Source: Bacteroidota bacterium
GTDB lineage: Bacteria; Bacteroidota; Bacteroidia; NS11-12g; UBA955
Direction of reading: 5' to 3'
DNA length: 38,377 nucleotides
Assembly: GCA_963169345.1 (NCBI GenBank)
Contig: CAUJCT010000021.1
Coordinates: 1 to 38,377, forward strand
The position numbers and the translations under genes were made by a program. Below, piece by piece: positions 18,093 through 27,204 of this stretch. The notes below the pieces were generated by a model. The model was not told the origin of the DNA. It ran no database searches and saw only the letters and a list, made by a program, of their open reading frames with translations. Position 1 is the stretch's first letter, and each line of letters begins with the position of its first letter.

Positions 18093-19949
18093 ATGTGTGG
18101 AATATCAGGAATAATAGGTCTCGATAAAGTTAAAGGTCAATCTCTCATTCAGCCAATGATGGATGCCATGCAACACCGCGGACCTGACGCTCAGGGCAGT
18201 TTTGTGGACGAACAAGTGGCTCTCGGTCATGTTCGCCTTTCTATCATCGACCTCAGTCATGGTGCCGACCAACCTCTTCACGAGGCAAGTGGTCGCTTTG
18301 TCATCGTCTTCAATGGAGAAATATACAATTATCAGGAAGTAAAAGCGCTTATCGACTTTAATTGGAAAACCAATTCGGATACTGAGGTCATACTGGCGGC
18401 TTATATGAAATGGGGCAAAGATTGTCTCAGTAAACTCAATGGAATGTTTGCTTTTGCCATTTGGGATAAACAGGAAAAAGACCTTTTCATCGCACGCGAC
18501 AGAATGGGCATTAAACCGCTATACTATTCTGTCAACAATGGTGTATTGGTGTTCGGCTCTGAAATGAGAAGCCTGTTAGCCAGCAATCTTGTCTCCCGTA
18601 AAATTGACAGACAGGGTTTGTGCGAATATCTCTCGCGTATAGCAGTTAAAACTCCAAGAACTATATTATCGGATATTCATCAATTACTCCCTGGTTATTC
18701 TGCAACATTTAAAGGGGGCGTATTGAAAACGGAACAATACTGGACTATGGCTAAGTCGCCTGATAAAGCCAGACAACCTAAGTCGCTTGCCGAAGCTCAG
18801 TCGAAAACTCTGGAGCTTTTTCAGCAGTCTATCCGAAGACGTATGGTGGCTGATGTGCCGGTTGGTGCCTTCCTTTCAGGCGGTATCGACTCTTCTGCAG
18901 CTGTTGCAGCTATGGCTACTCAAAGTCCCAATCCAATTTCTACTTTCTCAATTGTGTTTGATGAAAAGGAATTCGATGAATCGACCTATGCGCGCATGAT
19001 TGCCGAAAAATACGGCACCAAACACACCGAAATTTTATTGAAACCTTCAATGCTCATCGAAGAATTGCCTGGTTTCTTTAATGACCTCGATTCCCCAACT
19101 GTCGATGGTATCAATACTTATTTGGTCTCTAAACTGGTGAAAGATACTGGTATTAAAGTCGTGTTAACCGGCTTGGGTGGTGATGAATTGTTTGCCGGTT
19201 ACAAGAATTTTGCCCGCTGGAAGAAATTTAAAAAGTATGGCTTTCTACTCACTAATCCTGTGAGCCAGTTACTGGTGTCTGTTGCTTCAAAGTTATACAA
19301 TCACCGTGCATTAACTAAAATATACGATTTACAACAATCAGAAGGGAAGGGCTTCACAAAATTCTATAACAACAGTCGCAGAATTTTCCTTAAAAAGGAA
19401 ATGGAAAAACTGATCGACCAGCCTAAGTGTAAGGAATTGGACAACTTTGTTGACCTGAATAGTTCTGCAGTTCAGTCTATGCCTGCCTTAAGTCAGTATT
19501 CTGTCGGTGAAATGAGTAACTATACGCTCGATGTGCTTATCAAGGATACCGACCAGATGAGTATGGCCTGGGCACTTGAGGTCAGAGAACCGTTCTTTGA
19601 CTATGAATTGATAGAGTACTTACTGGGCGTGCCAGATGAGTTTAAAATGGAAGAAGGAACACCTAAAGCTTTGTTGGTGAAAGCGATGGGGGATATGTTG
19701 CCGCATGATATCGTCTACAGACCTAAAAAAGGATTTTCCTTCCCCTGGGATTATTGGTTGCGCAACGAACTGAAATCTTACTGTCAGAACTCAATCGAAA
19801 AATTGGAAACTCGAGCTCTGTTTAAAAAAGGCAGTTTGCTGAGTTTCTGGAACAGATTTTTAAATCGCGATAAAAGCATTACATGGACCCATGTTTGGGC
19901 TTTTGTAGTCCTGGAACAATGGATGGAAAAAAATAATATCGAAGTTTAA
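18093..19949 (+). CDS. asnB: Asparagine synthase-type glutamine amidotransferase (AsnB family)
   Basis: 618 residues. The N-terminal Ntn amidotransferase starts MCGISGIIG with Cys2 as nucleophile and has MQHRGPDAQG and NGEIYNY. The ATP-binding synthetase domain has the PP-loop SGGIDSS at 262-268 and LTGLGGDELFAGY. All key motifs are present. Inside polysaccharide loci, AsnB-like enzymes (for example WbpS-type) commonly amidate uronic acids; that is family knowledge, applied here by context. No uronate-forming dehydrogenase gene is in the window, so the acid substrate would be made elsewhere. Free asparagine synthesis cannot be excluded. Confidence 0.93.
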   Translation: MCGISGIIGLDKVKGQSLIQPMMDAMQHRGPDAQGSFVDEQVALGHVRLSIIDLSHGADQPLHEASGRFVIVFNGEIYNYQEVKALIDFNWKTNSDTEVILAAYMKWGKDCLSKLNGMFAFAIWDKQEKDLFIARDRMGIKPLYYSVNNGVLVFGSEMRSLLASNLVSRKIDRQGLCEYLSRIAVKTPRTILSDIHQLLPGYSATFKGGVLKTEQYWTMAKSPDKARQPKSLAEAQSKTLELFQQSIRRRMVADVPVGAFLSGGIDSSAAVAAMATQSPNPISTFSIVFDEKEFDESTYARMIAEKYGTKHTEILLKPSMLIEELPGFFNDLDSPTVDGINTYLVSKLVKDTGIKVVLTGLGGDELFAGYKNFARWKKFKKYGFLLTNPVSQLLVSVASKLYNHRALTKIYDLQQSEGKGFTKFYNNSRRIFLKKEMEKLIDQPKCKELDNFVDLNSSAVQSMPALSQYSVGEMSNYTLDVLIKDTDQMSMAWALEVREPFFDYELIEYLLGVPDEFKMEEGTPKALLVKAMGDMLPHDIVYRPKKGFSFPWDYWLRNELKSYCQNSIEKLETRALFKKGSLLSFWNRFLNRDKSITWTHVWAFVVLEQWMEKNNIEV

Positions 19950-19952
19950 ATA

Positions 19953-21158
19953 TTGAAAATACTCCGCGTCATAACAAGCATGAATCCTGCTTTTGGTGGT
20001 CCTTGTCAGGGCATCAGAAATTCTATTCCTGCGCTTAAATCGCTGGGTGTCGAAAATGAAGTTGTCTGCATGGATGACCCAAATGAAGAGTTCATTCAAA
20101 AAGATGATTTTGTGATTCATGCGGTTGGCAAATCAAATGGTCCCTGGGCTAAGAATGCCAATTTGTATGATTGGTTATTGGCTCATCTTGCAACCTATGA
20201 TGTGGTCATCGTTCATGGCTTGTGGCAATATCATGTCTATGCGGTCAGAAATGCTTACAAAAAATTGAAACAAACTCATGGCACAAGTTTGCCTAAAGTT
20301 TATGTGATGCCTCATGGTATGCTCGATCCGTATTTTCAGAAAGCCGAAGGACGAAAGTTAAAGGCACTTAGAAATACTATCTATTGGCATTTACTGGAAT
20401 CTAAAAATATTGAAAGTTTGGATGGCTTGCTGTTCACTTGTGAAGAGGAAATGAGATTGGCAGCTACATCTTTTAAACCTTACCGCCCAAAGAAAACGCT
20501 TAACATATCCTATGGAGTTCAGGCACCTCCTGCACAAAACGATCAGCAGGATTTACAGTTTCTTAAAGAATTTCCAACGCTTCAACAGGGTAAGTATCTG
20601 TTGTTCTTAAGTCGAATTCATCCCAAAAAAGGGGTGGATATTTTAATTAAGTCTTACGAGAATGCGTATGCCGGGAATGAAATGGCGCCTCAATTGGCTA
20701 TAGCCGGACCGGGTATGGACACTGCCTTTGGTCAGTCTTTAACGCAAATGGTGAATGCATCTGAATTCTTAAAGCGTAAAGTCATCTTTACAGGGATGTT
20801 GCAAGGACAGAAAAAATGGTCGGCTTTTTATAACTGCGAAGCCTTTGTATTGCCAAGTCACCAGGAAAATTTTGGTATTGCTGTTGCAGAAGCCTTGGCT
20901 TGTAAATGCCCCGTGATTATCTCAAACAAAGTCAACATATTTGCCGAAATTGAACATTCAAATGCCGGAATAATTTGCTCCGATACTCATGAAGGGATTT
21001 CAGAAGCATTGAATTCATGGAAGAAATTGTCGGACGAGGATAAACATACAATGAAAAACAAAGCTTACAGTTTGTATCAGTCGGCTTTTACCAATGAAGC
21101 TGCAGCTGCCCGTTTGCTCGAAGTATTAAACAATGAACTACACACTCAGACATGCTAA
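19953..21158 (+). CDS. Glycosyltransferase family 4
   Basis: 401 residues. It begins KILRVITSMNPAFGGPCQG, a common GT4 N-terminus with the GG-P acceptor loop. The donor domain has LLFLSRIHPKKGVDILIKSY and the E-x7-E site LPSHQENFGIAVAEALACK. The start is TTG at 19953, only 3 bases after the asnB stop; an ATG at residue 10 would remove the first beta strand. It overlaps the next gene by 7 bases. Confidence 0.9.
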   Translation: MKILRVITSMNPAFGGPCQGIRNSIPALKSLGVENEVVCMDDPNEEFIQKDDFVIHAVGKSNGPWAKNANLYDWLLAHLATYDVVIVHGLWQYHVYAVRNAYKKLKQTHGTSLPKVYVMPHGMLDPYFQKAEGRKLKALRNTIYWHLLESKNIESLDGLLFTCEEEMRLAATSFKPYRPKKTLNISYGVQAPPAQNDQQDLQFLKEFPTLQQGKYLLFLSRIHPKKGVDILIKSYENAYAGNEMAPQLAIAGPGMDTAFGQSLTQMVNASEFLKRKVIFTGMLQGQKKWSAFYNCEAFVLPSHQENFGIAVAEALACKCPVIISNKVNIFAEIEHSNAGIICSDTHEGISEALNSWKKLSDEDKHTMKNKAYSLYQSAFTNEAAAARLLEVLNNELHTQTC

Positions 21159-21718
21159 ATTCACACGATATTAATAATGAAGATGCCTACCAAAGGCCAG
21201 TCTTTAGTTTCACAGATAAGATTTACAGACTTGTCTGGAACTTAACCTGGTTGGTGTTTTGTTCATGGACGCCGCGTAATCTGCATAGATACAGAATTTT
21301 TTATCTCCGGTTGTTCGGCGCCAAAATTGGAAAAGATAATTTCATTTATCCTTCTTGTAGAATCTGGTCGCCGAGATTGCTAGAAACGGATGAAGTTGTT
21401 ACAATAGGTCCAGATGTTGAGTTGTACAACCCCGGTGGTGTATACATGGGACATCACAGCATTATTTCTCAAGGTGCTTACATTTGCGGCGCTACTCATA
21501 ACTACCACTCTAAGAACTTCGATTATGTCAAGAAGAAAATCACACTCGAACCTTATGCCTGGATATGCGCTCGCGCTATTGTCCTGCCTGGTGTGATTTG
21601 TCATGAAGGCTCTGTACTAGGTGCCGGTAGTGTTTTGTCGACACACATGAATGAATGGACTGTGTACGCAGGTAATCCTGCTAAACCGGTTAAACAAAGA
21701 AACAATTTCCTAAAATAA
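21152..21718 (+). CDS. WcaF-like hexapeptide acetyltransferase
   Basis: 188 residues. The N-terminus TPRNLHRYRIFYLRLFGAKIG is the lead-in of colanic-acid WcaF-type acetyltransferases (L-R-x-F-G-A-K-I-G). The beta-helix part follows, with SQGAYICGATHNY holding the probable catalytic His, and it ends VYAGNPAKPVKQ. It probably acetylates a sugar of the repeat unit using acetyl-CoA. This is the second acyltransferase of the operon; the two differ in length and are not close copies. Confidence 0.9.
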   Translation: MLNSHDINNEDAYQRPVFSFTDKIYRLVWNLTWLVFCSWTPRNLHRYRIFYLRLFGAKIGKDNFIYPSCRIWSPRLLETDEVVTIGPDVELYNPGGVYMGHHSIISQGAYICGATHNYHSKNFDYVKKKITLEPYAWICARAIVLPGVICHEGSVLGAGSVLSTHMNEWTVYAGNPAKPVKQRNNFLK

Positions 21719-21730
21719 CAGTCCATTAGA

Positions 21731-23377
21731 ATGAAAGCATCCAGGGAAAACGAATCTAAACTGTACGACCTTTGTGTGATAGGGTCTGGCCCGGCAGGTA
21801 TAATACTAGCTATGGAATTTGCCGCCCTTAACCCCGATAAATTTGTTGCTCTTGTTGAGTTTGGTTCACGTAATCAGGAAGGTCATAACCATTTGGATGA
21901 TTCTATTTCTATCAATAATCCTGTGAATCATTATGGTCCTTACGACTGTACCAACAAGGGGCTCGGAGGAACAAGCAGGACCTGGGGCGGAAGATGTGTT
22001 ATGTTTGATGAAATTGATTTTGTCCCGCGTCCTATCGTCAACAATGATTGTACCTGGTCAATGGATTTGTTTGAAGAAATTCAACAATACCTGCCCAAAA
22101 ACTCTCAGTACTTTGAATGTGGCTCCGAACAATTTGACCTGGATAATGTGGCTAACGTTAAAAAGAAACGCATAGCCGATGGTTTTGTATCCGGTATTGT
22201 TACCGATTCTCGTCTCGAACGCTGGAGTATGCCAACCAGATTTGGTGCCAGATATGAAAGGCAACTTGAGGAATCTGCTAACATAGTCTTGTTTGAATCT
22301 TGCCAGGCTACTCAGTTTAAAATGGATGGTGAGCAAGTTATAGCCGTTGAACTCTTGCAGGTTGATGCCAACAGATCATTTGAATTGAAAGCAAAGCAGT
22401 TTTCTATTGCTGCAGGCGCTCAGGAAACTACCCGCTTGCTTTTGAAAAATACGCAGATTTTTAAGACTCTTGGTTTTGTTCCCAATGCGCTTGGTAAATA
22501 TTATCAAAGCCATATCTCCGGTAAAATCGCCTCTGTGAAGTTTTATGGAGACCCTAAAAAAACAGATTTTGCATTTCAAATGGATGATGAGGTATATGTC
22601 AGAAGGCGTTTTCAGTTTACTACCGACTTTCTGAAATCTAAAAACCTGCTCAATTCGGCTTTCTGGCTTGACAACCCACTTTACCATAATCCTGAACATA
22701 AAAATGGTGCAATGTCTTTTATGTATCTGGCTATGATAACCCCTATTTTGGGTAAGAAACTGGCACCTCCTGCCATTAAACACTCTGTAACTAAAGGAAA
22801 GGTTAATGGTCTGGGTAAACATTTCTGGAATCTTTTGAAAGATTTTCCAATGTCGTTTTGGATTCCTTTCAGCATTTTTTATAAACGCTACATTCCGAAA
22901 CGCAAATTGCCGGGTGTCTTTCTTTACAATTCTCAAAATACCTACGCCCTCCATTTTCACTCTGAACAAATTCCTGATGCCGATAACAGAATGTATCTCG
23001 CTGAGGATGGCAATACATTAAAAATTGATTATAAATTACTGGATGCCGATGTTAAAGCCATTGTGCAACTCCATAAAGAACTGGATGCATATCTGCGCTC
23101 CATCAAATGCGGTCAATTGGATTTTTGGCACCCTGATAACGAACTGGAAGATGCTGTCAGAGCCAATTCAAAAGATGGTATTCACCAATCCGGCACAACA
23201 CGTATTGCTAATTCTGCTGATTCAGGCGTTGTAAATAACGATTTAAAAGTATTTGGAACCAGTAATCTGTACATTTGCAGTTGCAGTGTCTTCCCAACTT
23301 CTGGCCAGGCCAATCCAACTTATTTCATTGGCGCTTTTGCCGTTCGAATGGCCCATCATTTAAGCAAACTGTCATGA
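21731..23377 (+). CDS. GMC-type FAD-dependent oxidoreductase
   Basis: 548 residues. The FAD-binding GxGxxG is at 18-23 (CVIGSGPAGIILAMEF), followed by the GMC signature GLGGTSRTWGGRC. The C-terminal domain has HQSGTTR with His485, and GQANPTYFIGAFAVR with Asn528, matching the His/Asn pair of GMC enzymes such as cholesterol, choline and pyranose oxidases. Members oxidise an alcohol to a carbonyl. No signal peptide is seen, so it would act in the cytoplasm on a nucleotide-sugar or lipid-linked sugar. It overlaps the aldo/keto reductase gene by 4 bases, which suggests a redox pair (inference). Confidence 0.87.
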   Translation: MKASRENESKLYDLCVIGSGPAGIILAMEFAALNPDKFVALVEFGSRNQEGHNHLDDSISINNPVNHYGPYDCTNKGLGGTSRTWGGRCVMFDEIDFVPRPIVNNDCTWSMDLFEEIQQYLPKNSQYFECGSEQFDLDNVANVKKKRIADGFVSGIVTDSRLERWSMPTRFGARYERQLEESANIVLFESCQATQFKMDGEQVIAVELLQVDANRSFELKAKQFSIAAGAQETTRLLLKNTQIFKTLGFVPNALGKYYQSHISGKIASVKFYGDPKKTDFAFQMDDEVYVRRRFQFTTDFLKSKNLLNSAFWLDNPLYHNPEHKNGAMSFMYLAMITPILGKKLAPPAIKHSVTKGKVNGLGKHFWNLLKDFPMSFWIPFSIFYKRYIPKRKLPGVFLYNSQNTYALHFHSEQIPDADNRMYLAEDGNTLKIDYKLLDADVKAIVQLHKELDAYLRSIKCGQLDFWHPDNELEDAVRANSKDGIHQSGTTRIANSADSGVVNNDLKVFGTSNLYICSCSVFPTSGQANPTYFIGAFAVRMAHHLSKLS

Positions 23378-24204
23378 GATATATTGAGATATACAATGGA
23401 ATAAAATCTTCAGCTCTGGCATTTGGATGCTCATCCATACTGGGAGCAAGAAATGCTGCCGATTCTAAACGTGCAATTGATGCAGCTTTGTCTGAAGGGA
23501 TTAACCATTTTGATTTGGCGCGCTCTTATGGTTATGGCGATGCAGAAGCTTTTGTAGGTAAAACAATTCGAGATAAGAGAAAGGATCTGGTGCTTGCAAC
23601 TAAGTTTGGAATCAAAGCCAATTGGAAAGCACAACTGTTTAAACCATTAAAGCCCATTTACAGAAAATTAAAGGCTGCCAAAGGTCCTGCTCAAACGGTC
23701 GCACAAACTGCTTCAACAAATGTGGCAGACAGATTTCACGACCGTCTCATTATAAATGCACCCAACATGATTAAAAGTTTTGATGAAAGTCTAAAAGCTT
23801 TGCATACGGATTATATTGACTATTTCTTTGTACACGAAACACATCAGACGATAACGGCCATGGATGAAGTGCTCGAAGCTGTCAGCAAACTCAAAAATCA
23901 AGGTAAAATAAGAGCTTTCGGACTGGCTTTCATGAGACATCAGTTCGACTTGCATCAAAACTACATAGAGCAGGTGGATGTCTGGCAATTTGATTGTTCT
24001 CCACAAGCTTATCAGTATGAAGAGTGGAAACAAAAAAGAGCGGATAAACCCAATATTCTTTTTTCTCCGCTTTCAGGTGGAAATCCTTCTCTTAAAGCTT
24101 CCGAAAAACTAAGCACACTGCAAAAGGACTTTCCCAAAAGTGTCATCATCAGTTCAATGTTTAATCCTGAACACATTCATCAAAATTCAAAATTATTCCA
24201 ATAA
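23374..24204 (+). CDS. Aldo/keto reductase
   Basis: 276 residues from the ATG at 23374 (overlapping the GMC stop as ATGA; a longer frame opens further upstream but lies inside the GMC gene). The tetrad is visible: Asp47 and Tyr52 (HFDLARSYGYG), Lys77 (VLATKFG) and His154 (YFFVHETH). An NADPH-binding tail reads ISSMFNPEHIHQN. It is slightly short at the C-terminus for the family. Reduces a carbonyl to an alcohol with NADPH; likely partner of the GMC enzyme upstream. Confidence 0.92.
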   Translation: MRYIEIYNGIKSSALAFGCSSILGARNAADSKRAIDAALSEGINHFDLARSYGYGDAEAFVGKTIRDKRKDLVLATKFGIKANWKAQLFKPLKPIYRKLKAAKGPAQTVAQTASTNVADRFHDRLIINAPNMIKSFDESLKALHTDYIDYFFVHETHQTITAMDEVLEAVSKLKNQGKIRAFGLAFMRHQFDLHQNYIEQVDVWQFDCSPQAYQYEEWKQKRADKPNILFSPLSGGNPSLKASEKLSTLQKDFPKSVIISSMFNPEHIHQNSKLFQ

Positions 24205-24209
24205 ACATC

Positions 24210-25040
24210 ATGCTCGATCTTACAATAGCTATTCCTGCTCTCAATGAAGAGAAAAATTTACCGGGTTGTCTGCAGGCAATTGGTCAGAATTTCGCGGCTA
24301 AAATCGTCGTGATTGATTCAGGTAGCACTGATAAAACGGAACAAATTGCCAAAGACTTTGGTGCTGAATTTATTCAGTTTAAATGGGATGGAAAATTTCC
24401 TAAAAAACGCAACTGGTATTTGCGCAATCACGCTCCTGATACCAAATGGGTGCTTTTTCTGGATGCGGATGAGTATCTGACGCCCGAATTTAAAACTGAG
24501 TTGACGGCTGCTCTTCAAAAGGATGAATACGCCGGTTTCTGGCTGGCATATACCATTTACTTCATGGGTAAAAAACTGAAAGGGGGATACCCGCTTCATA
24601 AACTGGCTTTATTTAAAGTTGGTGCCGGCGAATACGAGCGTATCGATGAAGAACAGTGGAGTAAGCTGGATATGGAAATTCATGAACACCCTGTTATTGA
24701 AGGTAAAATAGGGGAGATCAAAAGCAAAATCGACCATCAGGATTTCAGAGGTGCTGTGCATTATGTCAATAAACACACTGACTATGCATCCTGGGAAGCT
24801 TCCAGATTCTTGAAAGCGGTAAATGATACAAACATCTCCTCTAAATGGACCTGGAAACAAAAATTAAAATACAGACTCATGAGGTCTGTTTGGATTGGTC
24901 CGGCTTTCTTTTTTGGAAGCTTCTTTCTCCTGGGTGGATTCAGAGATGGAAGAAGGGGATTCGCTTTTGCAATTCTTAAAATGTCATATTTCACCCTCAT
25001 CTATTGTAAAATTAAAGAACTACAGGCTGAAAGGAAATGA
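24210..25040 (+). CDS. Glycosyltransferase family 2 (WaaE/KdtX-like)
   Basis: 276 residues. GT-A start LDLTIAIPALNEEKNLPGCL, VIDSGSTDKT, then KKRNWYLRN and the metal-binding DAD at 85-87 (FLDADEYL). The C-terminal third has one or two hydrophobic stretches (GPAFFFGSFFLLGG, FAFAILKMSYFTLIYC) that may anchor it at the inner membrane. The pattern FPKKRNW plus DADE resembles beta-1,4-glucosyltransferases of the WaaE type. Overlaps the next gene by 4 bases. Confidence 0.92.
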   Translation: MLDLTIAIPALNEEKNLPGCLQAIGQNFAAKIVVIDSGSTDKTEQIAKDFGAEFIQFKWDGKFPKKRNWYLRNHAPDTKWVLFLDADEYLTPEFKTELTAALQKDEYAGFWLAYTIYFMGKKLKGGYPLHKLALFKVGAGEYERIDEEQWSKLDMEIHEHPVIEGKIGEIKSKIDHQDFRGAVHYVNKHTDYASWEASRFLKAVNDTNISSKWTWKQKLKYRLMRSVWIGPAFFFGSFFLLGGFRDGRRGFAFAILKMSYFTLIYCKIKELQAERK

Positions 25041-26044
25041 AAATTCTGGTCTATTCTTCGGTGTTTTATCCTGCTATTGGTGGTATCGAAAACCATAGCC
25101 TTTTCCTTGTGCGCGAATTTGTGAAAGCCGGGCATGAGGTTAAAGTGGTCACCGAGCAAGTTCAAGACCCTTCAAAACCACTCGACAATATCGAAGTTGT
25201 TCACGCATCAGAAAAATGGAAACAATTGCAATTGTTCTTTTGGTGCGATTTGGTTTATATGCCTAATATCACTCTCAAAGGTGTTTGGTTGTTTGCATTT
25301 AACCCTTTTAAAAAATGGGTCATCTCTCACAACGATTTTCACCTCATGTATTTCAATGACCTTAAAACTAAATTTAAAAACTTCTTAATTAAAAGAGCCA
25401 GTGGCAATATCGCCGTTAGTCAAAGTGTAGCCAATTTCCTTCAAGTGCCTTCTAAAGTCATTTACAATTGCTATAACGATGAACTGTTTAAATTGTATCC
25501 TGAAGAAAACAGACAATATGATTTTGCCTTTGTCGGTCGTCTGGTCTCTCAAAAAGGCTGTGAATTGCTCATTGATGCCTGTGCTGAACTCAATCAGAAA
25601 TTTACACTCAATATTATCGGAGATGGCTTCGAAATGGAAAAACTTCAGAATAAAGTGAAATCTTTGAACCTGCAAGATTCAATCAGCTTTCTCGGTTTCA
25701 AACAAAATGAAGAACTGGCACGACTGCTCAATCAACATAGAACTATGATAGTGCCTTCTCTTGACGTCGAAGGTTTTGGTATCGTCGCTCTCGAAGGAAT
25801 GGCTTGTGGTTGTCACATGATAGTTTCCAATGCCGGTGGCCTCGAAGAAGCAGTTGGCGCTCATGGCGATGTGTTTCCTATGGGCGATAAAAATGCTCTG
25901 AAATCTTTGTTGCTAAAAAGACTTCAATTAAATGCAAATGCAGAAATGGATCAAACAAAAACACAATATTTGACTGACCACTCCCGCTTTGCTGTAGCCG
26001 ATAAATATCTCCGGTATTTTAAACAAATAACTTCCAAAAACTGA
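25037..26044 (+). CDS. Glycosyltransferase family 4
   Basis: 335 residues. N-terminal KILVYSSVFYPAIGGIENHS with the G-G-I/V-E acceptor loop typical of GT4, then the donor domain FVGRLVSQKGCELLIDACAE and E-x7-E site VPSLDVEGFGIVALEGMACG. It overlaps its neighbours by 4 bases and 1 base. One of five clear GT4-type genes in this operon. Confidence 0.93.
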   Translation: MKILVYSSVFYPAIGGIENHSLFLVREFVKAGHEVKVVTEQVQDPSKPLDNIEVVHASEKWKQLQLFFWCDLVYMPNITLKGVWLFAFNPFKKWVISHNDFHLMYFNDLKTKFKNFLIKRASGNIAVSQSVANFLQVPSKVIYNCYNDELFKLYPEENRQYDFAFVGRLVSQKGCELLIDACAELNQKFTLNIIGDGFEMEKLQNKVKSLNLQDSISFLGFKQNEELARLLNQHRTMIVPSLDVEGFGIVALEGMACGCHMIVSNAGGLEEAVGAHGDVFPMGDKNALKSLLLKRLQLNANAEMDQTKTQYLTDHSRFAVADKYLRYFKQITSKN

Positions 26045-27201
26045 TGTTTTCTACTCAAGACATATCTAATATTCAATTGCCGGATAAGACGCTTTGCCTG
26101 ACTTACGATGATGGTCCGGGTCAGTTCTCACAGGCTATAGGTGAATTTCTTTATGAACAAGGTGTAAGAGCTACATTTTTTGTGGTAGGTAAATATGCGG
26201 TTGAACTTCCTGAAGTGCTGAATAATCTCAGTAAAATGGGCCATATCATCGGCAATCACACTTTCGAACATCCGGATATGCCTATCTATGTGGGCAATGA
26301 TGGCGATATCCGCGATCAGATTATTAGAACCAATACTTGTATAGGTCAATACAACCGCAATAAAATTACTTATTTCAGAGCGCCTTACGGCAAATGGTCG
26401 CCCGAAGTAGCTAATGAACTGAATGTGGCATTTGAAAGTTCTTATAAAATGTGTGGTCCCGTGCATTGGGATATTCCAGGGATAGATTGCTATTACTGGA
26501 AATTAGGTAAGTCGGTTGACGAAACTGTTCAGGCTTATCTGGATGAAATTGAAAAACTTGGGAAAGGGGTCATCGTTATGCACGATGAAATTGCGGATAT
26601 GGATATCGTTAAACCTCTTAATAAAACTCTTGAGTTAACTAAGGCACTAATTCCTCTGCTGATTCAAAAAGGGTATAAGTTTGTTGGATTGGATGAAATC
26701 AAAGACCGCAGATTGACAGAAGCTGCTCAGGATGCATTCGCTCTGCTGTCCCCAAATGCTTGTGTTTTGCAATATGAGGATAGGGTAGGTGCTCAATTGA
26801 AATGGGTCAGTAATTCCGGAAATATGAAGCATACTCAACTGACAATCGAAGATATCGGAAATGGTAAAGTCGCTCTCAAAACAAGTTCTGGTCTTTATCT
26901 TCATGTGAATGCCGAAGTAGATAATCATGTCACATTAAGAACCGAGAAATCTGTCAGTACCGAGTTTCACAAAATTCCTTCCAGTCTGAATCAAATGTAT
27001 TTCAGAACTTACAATGGATTTTATCTCGGAGGAAAAGGCAATAACAATGAAGTGCTCAAAGCGGATGCGCCTTTTATGATGCAGGCCTTGAAACTGACAT
27101 ATAAACCACTCACTTCAGCGTATCTGCCTCCTGTGAAATTATCAGACAAAATACGAAAAATAAAAAAGAAACTTCTCTTTATAAAATCAAAACTGTTTTA
27201 A
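26044..27201 (+). CDS. NodB-type polysaccharide deacetylase with C-terminal trefoil-like domain
   Basis: 385 residues. The NodB domain occupies about 1-220 and keeps its catalytic set: Asp22 and Asp23 (TYDDGP), His72 and His76 (HTFEHP), Arg112 (FRAPYG) and His180 (VIVMHDE). It removes N- or O-acetyl groups from a sugar. There is no signal peptide or membrane helix, which is unusual because most such enzymes act outside the cytoplasm. Residues about 240-370 form a second domain with short repeated beta-strands (KVALKTSSGLYLHV, QMYFRTYNGFYLGGK, LKWVSNSGN), resembling a fascin-like beta-trefoil; that reading is an inference. The tail is strongly basic. Starts at the last base of the preceding stop. 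Confidence 0.88.
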   Translation: MFSTQDISNIQLPDKTLCLTYDDGPGQFSQAIGEFLYEQGVRATFFVVGKYAVELPEVLNNLSKMGHIIGNHTFEHPDMPIYVGNDGDIRDQIIRTNTCIGQYNRNKITYFRAPYGKWSPEVANELNVAFESSYKMCGPVHWDIPGIDCYYWKLGKSVDETVQAYLDEIEKLGKGVIVMHDEIADMDIVKPLNKTLELTKALIPLLIQKGYKFVGLDEIKDRRLTEAAQDAFALLSPNACVLQYEDRVGAQLKWVSNSGNMKHTQLTIEDIGNGKVALKTSSGLYLHVNAEVDNHVTLRTEKSVSTEFHKIPSSLNQMYFRTYNGFYLGGKGNNNEVLKADAPFMMQALKLTYKPLTSAYLPPVKLSDKIRKIKKKLLFIKSKLF

Positions 27202-27204
27202 ACA

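Noticed and set aside
23275..23373. Upstream extension of the aldo/keto reductase frame
   Set aside because: It overlaps the conserved C-terminus of the GMC gene by about 100 bases; the ATG at 23374 overlaps the stop as ATGA, like other pairs in the operon.
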